DNA from: Nocardioides gansuensis
Lineage (GTDB): Bacteria; Actinomycetota; Actinomycetes; Propionibacteriales; Nocardioidaceae
Length of the DNA stretch: 64,000 nucleotides
Direction of reading: 5' to 3'
Assembly: GCF_003076135.1 (NCBI RefSeq)
Contig: NZ_QDGZ01000007.1
Span: forward strand, 248,001-312,000
In this document: positions 53,832-60,841 of the stretch, in pieces
Layout of the letters: each line of letters starts with the position of its first letter
Position numbering within the stretch: position 1 is the first letter of the stretch
Notes under the pieces: model-generated
The model's database searches: none
What the model was told of the DNA's origin: nothing
Seen by the model: the letters and a program-made list of their open reading frames with translations, nothing else
Made by a program: the position numbers and the translations under genes

Positions 53832-54020
53832 ATGCAAGCGAAGGTGGGTGACCACCTGTTGGTCGAGGGCCACACCGTGGGCGAGGCGCGCCGTGAGGGC
53901 GAGGTGATCGAGGTGCGCGGGACGGACGGGGCACCGCCGTATGTCGTGCGCTGGTCCGACGGCCACGAGGGCCTCGTCTTCCCCGGACCGGACGCGCACA
54001 TCGTCCCGCCGCAGAGCTGA
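53832..54020 (+). CDS. DUF1918 domain protein
   Basis: A 62-residue protein, MQAKVGDHLLVEGHTVGEAR to DAHIVPPQS, after GAGGAGG. DUF1918 is a small SH3-like barrel found in actinobacteria, often stress-induced; the core VGDHLLVEGHTVG, REGEVIEV, YVVRWSDGHEGLVFPGPDA is complete. It is divergent from glmU. Confidence 0.9.
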   Translation: MQAKVGDHLLVEGHTVGEARREGEVIEVRGTDGAPPYVVRWSDGHEGLVFPGPDAHIVPPQS

Positions 54021-54028
54021 CGGGCCGC

Positions 54029-56713
54029 TCACGGGCTCGCCGTCGGCGACGGGCTCGTGGCGGTGCTGCTGGTCTCGCTCGGCGACGGGCTCGTGGTCGT
54101 GGTGGACGTCGAGGTCTCGGTCGGCGACGGGCTGGTCGTCGGCGTTCCCGATGACGAGGCAGTCGGCTCGGACGTCGGGGTCGACGACTCGGAGGGCGTC
54201 GGGTCGGACGTGGTCGGGTCGGACGTGGTCGGGTCGGACGTGGTCGCATCGGACGTGGTCGGATCGGACGTGGTCGTCCCGGAGCTCGTCGGATCCGGCG
54301 TCGTGGTGCTTCCCGGCGTCGGCGACGGTGAGGTCGTCCCCGTCGGTGACGGCGACGAGTCGCTCACGCCATCGGAGGGGGTGGGCGAGGTCGTCGCCGA
54401 GGGACTCGGCTCGACGGGCGGGGCCTCCCACAGGATCGCGACGATCTGGGCCGAGAAGGAGTCGAGCTGAGCGGTGATCTCGGTGAGCGAGTACGACGTG
54501 ATCAGCTGAGCGAACTCGATGAGCCGGTCCCACACCTCGGCCAGCGCCCGCAGCTCCTCCTCCCCCGGCTCCTCCTGGACCGACAGCACGAGCTGGCTGG
54601 CGATGGCGGCGGTGATGCAGCGGTAGCAGTCGTAGTTGGCCGCGACGGCGAGGTTCTGCGGGACCACGACCTGGGCGTCGTCCATGATCAGCACGACCTG
54701 GTAGGCGACCGCGACGGCGACGCAGTCCCTGCAGGAGGCATAGGCGTGCGCCTCGTTGACGTTGAGCACCTGGTCGTCCTCTGCCCAGACCAGGGCGAAG
54801 GCGAGGTCGTAGGTCACGGAGCCGTCGGTCGTGGCGACGGCGAGGGCCTGGTTGTCGCCCTCCGCGGGCGGCAACGGCTGGTCGAAGGGGAACACCCACG
54901 TGTCGACGGGTTCCGGGCTCGATGCGTCGGTGCTCGGATCGGCGCTCCCGTCGGTGGTCGGGTCGGGGATGCCGTCGGTGGTCGGGTCGGGGATGCCGTC
55001 GGTGCTTGCCTCGGGGATGCCGTCGGTGGTCGCGTCGGGGACGCCGTCGGCGCTCGGGTCGGTGGCGGTGACGCCCCGGTCAGGATCGAAGGACGACGTG
55101 TCGTCCGCGGCTGCGCCGTCCGTGGGGACGAGCACCATGGCGAGCACCGGGTCGTCCCTGGTGGGCAGCTCCGTGCCCTCCTGGAACATGGCGACGAGCG
55201 GCCTGTCGCCGGCGAGCCGGTCCGTCGCCGCCGTCCCCACAGGCAGGGCGCCCGAATCGGCGAGCATCTCTGCGGGAGGTCGGGCCCGGTCGCCGGCGAG
55301 GGCGGCCTGCGACCCCGGCAGGAGAGTGGTGACCAGCCCTTGCTCCCCCGGCTGGATCGGCCGGTAGCTGCCGGGGTGCGGCCACCAGGCCCAGGCAAGC
55401 GCCGTGACCAGCATTGCGCTCAGCACGGCCGCCACCACCCGCTTGACCGGAGAACCGTGGCTCCACCGCGCGAGTCCACGGAACCACCGGACGCCGATGC
55501 GGCCGAGGATCATCACGCAGGCGACCAGCGGTAGCACCACCCCCAGCACCTGGAGTGCATGGGCGGCGACGTCGAAGACGCTCCCGGCCCGCCACCCGTC
55601 GGCGGTGGCGGCCGCATCCGTGCGGATTGCGGAGCCGGCGCTGCCCAGGAGCCGCGGAACGGCGGCGACCAGCGCCATCAGCATCAGGGCCATCATCGGG
55701 ACTGTCACCAGCACCCAGAGGGTGATCAGCGCGCGCGCAGTCGGTGTGAGCAGCCGGTTCTCAGGTGCGTTCCAGCGATGGGGCAGCAGCCCGGTGAGGG
55801 TGGGGCGGATCCGGTGGTAGAGGTCGGGAACGCCGGCCAGGTCGGCCAGGAGGTGGTAACCGTCGAAGCGGAGCAGCGGCAACAGCTGCTGCACCATCTG
55901 CAGGACCTGGGTGGCGACCAGGAGCAGAAGCGCCTCCCAGCCCGTCGCCCACCACCACACGAAGGTGAGGACGACGACGATGGCGTTGAAGTAGAGGCCG
56001 CCCAGGTCCGTGCGGATCCGGCCGGCCCGACCTAGCCGATAGCTGTCCGTGACATCGGTGTAGAACGCCGGCCAGACGAGGTACAGCCCCGCACCCATGA
56101 CGCCGGCCTCGGCACCGCTGTAGCGGGCGGCCGCCGCGTGCCCGAACTCGTGGAAGCCCCCGGAGAGCACCGACACCACGAACACGAGCAGCAACAGGTG
56201 CGGCCGCTCGAAGGCGTCGTACGCCGAGGCGCCGAGGCCGCGGTCGAAGAACACCCAGGCCACCACGGCCACGAAGGCGAGGAGGACGGCCGCCGCGACC
56301 ACGGGCCGGAAGAGCACCCGGAACGGGTCGGTGAGCAGATGGGTGGTCCGCGGGTTGGTGATCGCCACCTGGGGCTTGAGGGCGAGCAGCGGGTTGGAGC
56401 GCTTGAGCTCGGGCTCCGAGCCGTCGACGCCCTTGACCAGGCCGAGCGGCCGCAGGTGGCCGTCGACCAGCGTCCGGACGTCGGTCTCGGTGACGCTCCG
56501 CCCCAGCTCGCGGCCGATCAGCTCGGCGATGTCGGCGCAGCTCCGCCGGCCGTCCGCGGCTTTCAGCACCAGGTAGAGCAGCGGCGTGAGCTGGAGGACC
56601 TGTCCGTCGCTGCGCCTCACGAGGGCAGGTGGGGTCCGGTAGCCGGACCCCACCATCTCCCCGATGAGCTGGACGCCGTCGACGCGGGTGGGGGCGTCGA
56701 CCAGCGTGGTCAC
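54029..56713 (-). CDS. PqqD/RRE-like plus M50-like membrane metalloprotease
   Basis: An 894-residue protein. Residues 14-95 resemble a PqqD/RRE winged helix (LQLTPLLYLVLKAADGRRSC, ADIAELIGRELGRSV). Residues 135-450 hold several membrane helices with the zinc motif HEFGH at 188-192 and a probable third ligand in LLRFDGYHLLADL (Asp 284). An outer region follows with TDGIPDPT repeats (about 550-590), a domain with NEAHAYASCRDCVAVAVAYQ and YDCYRCITAAIASQLV, and a Ser/Thr/Pro/Asp tail of SDPTT units. It is coupled (GTGA) to the repetitive protein upstream, a likely substrate. Confidence 0.85.
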   Translation of the reverse strand: MTTLVDAPTRVDGVQLIGEMVGSGYRTPPALVRRSDGQVLQLTPLLYLVLKAADGRRSCADIAELIGRELGRSVTETDVRTLVDGHLRPLGLVKGVDGSEPELKRSNPLLALKPQVAITNPRTTHLLTDPFRVLFRPVVAAAVLLAFVAVVAWVFFDRGLGASAYDAFERPHLLLLVFVVSVLSGGFHEFGHAAAARYSGAEAGVMGAGLYLVWPAFYTDVTDSYRLGRAGRIRTDLGGLYFNAIVVVLTFVWWWATGWEALLLLVATQVLQMVQQLLPLLRFDGYHLLADLAGVPDLYHRIRPTLTGLLPHRWNAPENRLLTPTARALITLWVLVTVPMMALMLMALVAAVPRLLGSAGSAIRTDAAATADGWRAGSVFDVAAHALQVLGVVLPLVACVMILGRIGVRWFRGLARWSHGSPVKRVVAAVLSAMLVTALAWAWWPHPGSYRPIQPGEQGLVTTLLPGSQAALAGDRARPPAEMLADSGALPVGTAATDRLAGDRPLVAMFQEGTELPTRDDPVLAMVLVPTDGAAADDTSSFDPDRGVTATDPSADGVPDATTDGIPEASTDGIPDPTTDGIPDPTTDGSADPSTDASSPEPVDTWVFPFDQPLPPAEGDNQALAVATTDGSVTYDLAFALVWAEDDQVLNVNEAHAYASCRDCVAVAVAYQVVLIMDDAQVVVPQNLAVAANYDCYRCITAAIASQLVLSVQEEPGEEELRALAEVWDRLIEFAQLITSYSLTEITAQLDSFSAQIVAILWEAPPVEPSPSATTSPTPSDGVSDSSPSPTGTTSPSPTPGSTTTPDPTSSGTTTSDPTTSDATTSDPTTSDPTTSDPTPSESSTPTSEPTASSSGTPTTSPSPTETSTSTTTTSPSPSETSSTATSPSPTASP

Positions 56714-58209
56714 TGCGTCGAGCTGTCGGTCGGGGCGACCGTCGTCTCGTCGGTGGGCTGCTCGGTCGCCGCCTTGGTGTCCGTGGTGACCGGCGCCACC
56801 GACGTGTCGTCGGTGGCCGGCTGCTCGGTCGCCGCGGTGGTGTCCGTGGTGACCGGCCCGACCGACGTTCCGCCCGTCGTGCCCGTCGTGCCTGTCGCGC
56901 CCGTCGTGGCGTCCGTGCCGTCGGTCGACGCGGTGTCGGTGTCGACCGGCTCGACGGACGACTGGTCGATGTCGGACACCTGCTCGGAGGTCGCGACCGC
57001 GCTGCCGCTGATCGTCTGGGTGATGATCGCGTCCTGCTGTGCGATCGCCGTCGCCTCGGAGTCCTCCGACAGGATGTTGGCGGCCACGGAGGCGTCGATG
57101 GGGGCCGCCACGTTGGCGTTGGCCGCCACGGCCCCGTTGATCGGCGCTGCCAGGTCGGCGTCCAGGTCGACGTTGACGTCGACGTTGAGCAGGTCGCCCT
57201 TGAGCAGGTCGCCGGTGTTGAGCTGGCCGATGGTGTCGGTGACGTCGTCGACCACCTCTCCGACCGTGCCCACGACGTTGCCGGCGGCGTCGAGGACCTG
57301 CCCGGTGAGCGGGTTGAGCGAGCCGACCACGTTGCCCAGGGAGTTCACCACGTTGCCCGTGGCGCCGTCGAGGGTCCCGACCACGTTGCCGGCCGAGTCG
57401 AGGACGGTGGTGCCGTCGAGGAGGTCGGTCACTGTGCCGACGACTGTGCCCGCGGTGTTGAGGACTTCGCCGGTCAGGGGATCGAGGACGCCGACCACGT
57501 TGCCCGAGGCATCGAGCACGTTGCCGCTCGCCGCATCCAGGACGCCCAGGACCGTGCCGCCGGAGCCGGACACGATCGCGCCGTCCACGAGGTCGGTGAC
57601 CGTACCGATCAGGTTGCCGGCCGAGTCGACCACCACCCCGGTGGTCTCGTTGAGCGTGCCGAGGATGGTGCCGTCGGCGGCCACGACGTTGCCGGTGACG
57701 CTGTCCAGGGTGCCGATGATGTTGCCGGCGGAGTCCACCACGATGCTGCCGTCGACGGGCTCGCTCGACGCTGCCGCTGCGGCCTCGGCGACGCCGTCGA
57801 CGGCGTCGCCGGTCCCCGTGGCCGCCGTGAGCATCGCCTGCTCGCCGGTGTCGCCCTCCGCCGGAGCCGTTCCGCCCGTCACGGTGTCGCTCTGGTCGAT
57901 GGTGCTGTCCTGGATCCCGGTGGCGAGGGCGTCGGCCTCGATGGTCTGGGTGACCATGACGCCCTGGTCGGCCATGGCCTGGGCGCTCGAGCCGTCGCTC
58001 AGCAGGTTGGCGCTGACCGCGGCGTCGATCGGGGCCACTACGTTGGCATTGAGGGCCACGGCGAGGTCGATGGGTGCGGCGCCGTCGATCGCCAGGTCGA
58101 CGTCTGCGGCGAGGTCCAGGATCGAGACGACCTCCTTGTCCGGCAGCGCGGTTACTCCCTCGCCGGCCAGCTCCTCGGGTGTCAGGGGTGCGGAATCATC
58201 GCTGCTCAT
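56710..58209 (-). CDS. repetitive protein with leader-like N-terminus (candidate protease substrate)
   Basis: A 499-residue protein without signal peptide. N-terminal APLTPEELAGEGVTALPDKE resembles leader segments of ribosomal peptides. Two matching modules, at about 33-107 and 345-420, share AAPIDAAVxANxLS, AxAxAxQxxxxTQTI and IDQS. Between them are about nine degenerate repeats of the form GNVVGTLDPLTGEVLN. The tail is Thr/Asp-rich (SVGPVTTDTTAATEQPATDD). There is no cysteine. The stop overlaps the protease start. Function unknown; a cell-surface or matured product is an inference. Confidence 0.8.
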   Translation of the reverse strand: MSSDDSAPLTPEELAGEGVTALPDKEVVSILDLAADVDLAIDGAAPIDLAVALNANVVAPIDAAVSANLLSDGSSAQAMADQGVMVTQTIEADALATGIQDSTIDQSDTVTGGTAPAEGDTGEQAMLTAATGTGDAVDGVAEAAAAASSEPVDGSIVVDSAGNIIGTLDSVTGNVVAADGTILGTLNETTGVVVDSAGNLIGTVTDLVDGAIVSGSGGTVLGVLDAASGNVLDASGNVVGVLDPLTGEVLNTAGTVVGTVTDLLDGTTVLDSAGNVVGTLDGATGNVVNSLGNVVGSLNPLTGQVLDAAGNVVGTVGEVVDDVTDTIGQLNTGDLLKGDLLNVDVNVDLDADLAAPINGAVAANANVAAPIDASVAANILSEDSEATAIAQQDAIITQTISGSAVATSEQVSDIDQSSVEPVDTDTASTDGTDATTGATGTTGTTGGTSVGPVTTDTTAATEQPATDDTSVAPVTTDTKAATEQPTDETTVAPTDSSTQ

Positions 58210-58423
58210 GGTGGCTCCTACTCCTCCCACGCGTCCCCGGGCACGGCCCTCTCGGACGCCGTCGTCTGTTCGGTTGTCGCCCGACGCATGATCGCCGCGG
58301 GCGCCCCCTCATATGCCCCGTACCCAACGGCCAGCGCCGCTAACTGGGGTGCGGCATGCGGACAAAGTCGCGGAAGGGGTGCGATTACCGGCCACGAGGC
58401 GGTGCGGGGCCTGCGCTGCTCAC

Positions 58424-58505
58424 TGGCTCCCCGGGTAGGAGTCGAACCTACGTCGCTAGTCCTGATTCAAAGTCAGGCGGGCCCTGCCGGCAGACCAACC
58501 GGGGA
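58424..58505 (-). tRNA. tRNA-Gln (anticodon UUG), 9-base variable loop
   Basis: Acceptor TCCCCGG/CCGGGGA with U1-A72 and discriminator G, both Gln identity features. D-stem GGTC/GGCC; anticodon stem CCTGA/TCAGG with loop CTTTGAA, giving TTG; T-arm GTAGG-TTCGACT-CCTAC. CCA is encoded. Two extra bases follow the D-stem and the variable loop is 9 bases, longer than usual. The 58210-58423 space ahead of it holds the promoter region of the repetitive-protein gene; nothing else is seen there. Confidence 0.85.
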
Positions 58506-58519
58506 ATGCTTGGACAAGG

Positions 58520-59041
58520 TTAGGGCCAACCGTCATCCGCATGAGGGATGGGGAGTACGGCGAGCAGCAGGTCGCGGGCCGCCTGGTGGATGCCCGGCTG
58601 GGTGCTCTCGCGTGGCCCGGCGACGTTGAGCACCAGCCCCCGGCCGAGCTCACGGTGGACGTCCGCGAGCCAGGCCGCGACCTCCGCCGCGTCCCCCGGC
58701 GTCACCAGACACGGCCGGCCCAGCTCCTGCGCCACCGCCACCGTCAGGTCCGTGCCCGGTGACGCCACACCCTCGCCTCGCAGCACCAGCGTGGCGTCGC
58801 TGTCGCGGACGTTGAGGCGGGTGCGCTCGGCCGGGTCGGCCGACGGCGCCTCCCGGAGCGCCGGGAACAGCGCCATCACTCCGGGTGGCGTGGGCAGGTC
58901 CTCTGCCCACCCGCCACGCGGCACCCACCCGCCGTACTCGAGACCGAGCCGGACCGCGACCTCGAGCGCCGCCCGGTCGGCGCCGGTCTGCCCGCCGGAG
59001 ACCAGCCGGACGACGACGGCGGACGGCAACGGCAGGGACAC
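58520..59041 (-). CDS. SLOG-family protein (YpsA-like / molybdenum-carrier type)
   Basis: A 173-residue protein from GTG 59041. The N-terminal VRLVSGGQTGADRAALEVAV is the SLOG nucleotide-binding loop, then NVRDSDATLVLRGEG and SPGTDLTVAVAQELGRPCL. These fit the circularly permuted YpsA / putative molybdenum carrier group, which may bind ADP-ribose-like or NAD-derived ligands. It is divergent from the ligase gene by 51 bases. Confidence 0.85.
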   Translation of the reverse strand: MSLPLPSAVVVRLVSGGQTGADRAALEVAVRLGLEYGGWVPRGGWAEDLPTPPGVMALFPALREAPSADPAERTRLNVRDSDATLVLRGEGVASPGTDLTVAVAQELGRPCLVTPGDAAEVAAWLADVHRELGRGLVLNVAGPRESTQPGIHQAARDLLLAVLPIPHADDGWP

Positions 59042-59092
59042 GCACCAGCGTAGGCCTCCGAGGGACTGGCAGAGGGCACTAACGTCAGCCCC

Positions 59093-60199
59093 ATGGACCT
59101 CCCGGTGAACCCGCCCGTCCAGCCGATGCTCGCCAAGCCGGTCAGCGCGGTCCCCCGGTCGGGCGGCTACGCGTTCGAGCCGAAATGGGACGGCTTCCGC
59201 TGCCTCGTCTTCCGCGACGGCGACGAGGTGGAGCTGGCCAGCCGCAACACCAAGCCGCTGACCCGCTACTTCCCCGAGGTCGTCGCCGCGATCAAGGAGC
59301 AGCTGCCCGAGCGGGTCGTGCTCGACGGCGAGCTCTTCGTGGCCCAGACGACGCCGGAGGGTGGCGAACGGCTCCAGTTCGAGGTGCTCCAGGAGCGGAT
59401 CCACCCCGCGAAGAGCCGCATCGACATGCTCGCCGGGAAGACACCCGCGGGCTTCGTCGCCTTCGACCTGCTGGCCCTCGGCGACACGTCGTACGCCGGG
59501 CGCCCCTTCACCGAACGGCGAGCAGTCCTGGAGGAGGCGCTGGCCCACCTGGACGGCGGGCCCTGCTTCCTGACCCGGATCACCACCGACCCGGACGAGG
59601 CGCAGGACTGGTTCCAGGAGTTCGAGGGCGCCGGCCTGGACGGGGTGATCGCCAAGCCGCTCGACGCTCCCTACCAGCCCAACCAGCGGACCATGCTGAA
59701 GATCAAGCACGAGCGCACGGCCGACGTCGTGGTCGCCGGCTACCGCGAGCACAAGACCTCGACCCCGGAGCACCCACTGCTCGGCAGCCTCCTGCTCGGC
59801 CTCTACGACCACGGCAAGCTGCAGCACGTCGGCGTCTCGGCGAGCTTTACCGCGAAGCGGCGGGCCGAGCTGATCGAGGAGCTGCAGCCGCTGGTCTGCG
59901 ACCTGGCGGACCACCCGTGGGGCGACTGGCAGGAATGGGCGATCGCCAACCCCGACAGGGTGCCCGGCACCCAGAGCCGCTGGTCGCAGGGCAAGGACCT
60001 CGGCTTCACGCCGCTGCGGCCCGAGCGGGTGCTGGAGGTGAAGTACGACCACATGGAGGGGCGCCGGTTCCGGCACACCGCCCAGTTCAAGCGATGGCGC
60101 CCCGACCGCGACCCGGAGTCCTGCGGCTACGAGCAGCTCGAGGAACCGGTGAGCTACGACCTCGGTAGGATCTTGAGTGGAGGCGATCGCCATGAGTGA
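59093..60199 (+). CDS. ligC: ATP-dependent DNA ligase, LigC type
   Basis: A 368-residue ligase. Adenylation motif I is EPKWDGFRC with the catalytic Lys about 31. RNTKPLTRYFPEVV is motif Ia-like, VVLDGELFV motif III, GFVAFDLLAL motif IIIa, GLDGVIAKPLDAPY motif IV and RTMLKIKHERTADVVVAGYR motif V. The OB domain ends with RVLEVKYDHMEGRRFRHTAQ. LigC acts in non-replicative repair in mycobacteria. It overlaps the next gene by 8 bases. Confidence 0.93.
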   Translation: MDLPVNPPVQPMLAKPVSAVPRSGGYAFEPKWDGFRCLVFRDGDEVELASRNTKPLTRYFPEVVAAIKEQLPERVVLDGELFVAQTTPEGGERLQFEVLQERIHPAKSRIDMLAGKTPAGFVAFDLLALGDTSYAGRPFTERRAVLEEALAHLDGGPCFLTRITTDPDEAQDWFQEFEGAGLDGVIAKPLDAPYQPNQRTMLKIKHERTADVVVAGYREHKTSTPEHPLLGSLLLGLYDHGKLQHVGVSASFTAKRRAELIEELQPLVCDLADHPWGDWQEWAIANPDRVPGTQSRWSQGKDLGFTPLRPERVLEVKYDHMEGRRFRHTAQFKRWRPDRDPESCGYEQLEEPVSYDLGRILSGGDRHE

Positions 60200-60782
60200 G
60201 AGCAGTTCGGACAGCAGCGCCCGCAACGAGCGGATCGACGACGGAGTGGGCACCTACGACGTCGTCCTCCTCGTCGAGCAGGCCATGAGCAGCGCGGATG
60301 CAGAGCAGGTGCGCTCGTTGCACGAGGACATCGCCGACCACGTCGTCTACCACGTGCTCCTCCCGCTGGAGGACGCCTCGGCGCGCGTCGAGGCGTCGCT
60401 CGGCACCCTCGGCGCCGGCGACGTGATGGCCGCTCCCGCGATGGCGATGAGCGACATCGACATCGAGGCCGTGCGGCAGGAGTGCAAGGAGCGGTCCGAG
60501 CGCGACCTCGAGGCCACGCTGACCGCTCTGCGCTCGGCCGGCGGCGACGCGGCCGGCACCATCACGGCCGCTCCACCGGTGGACGCCCTGGCCCGGAAGG
60601 TCGAGCAGGTCGACGGCCGGGAGGCGATCATCCTGACCCGGCCCCACCTCGTCGCCGAGTTCTTCCACCTCGACTGGACCTCCCGCGCGCGCCGCAAGCT
60701 CGGTGTACCCGTGCTCCACCTGCTCGAGCACGAGACCTTCAGCGAGCAGGCCGGCGGTGGCGAGGGCGTCACCGGCGCGTAG
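60192..60782 (+). CDS. hypothetical protein coupled to ligC
   Basis: A 196-residue protein (ATG 60192 after GGAGG) with a serine-rich N-terminus, then VGTYDVVLLVEQAMSSADAE and TRPHLVAEFFHLDWTSRARR. No family is recognised; the charged C-terminal helix and short alternating strands suggest a soluble alpha/beta protein. Overlap with the ligase gene implies co-translation. Confidence 0.75.
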   Translation: MSESSSDSSARNERIDDGVGTYDVVLLVEQAMSSADAEQVRSLHEDIADHVVYHVLLPLEDASARVEASLGTLGAGDVMAAPAMAMSDIDIEAVRQECKERSERDLEATLTALRSAGGDAAGTITAAPPVDALARKVEQVDGREAIILTRPHLVAEFFHLDWTSRARRKLGVPVLHLLEHETFSEQAGGGEGVTGA

Positions 60783-60815
60783 GTCTCGAGGCGGCGCCGA
60801 CGCGCCTCCTCGACC
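60782..60815. repeat. palindromic repeat, intergenic
   Basis: GGTCTCGAGGCGGCGCCGAC then GCGCCTCCTCGACC, an imperfect hairpin; the same type as at 6073. It starts at the last base of the preceding stop codon and may end the ligC transcript. Confidence 0.65.
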
Positions 60816-60841
60816 AGCGAGGGTGGCTCTAGGGTGACTGC

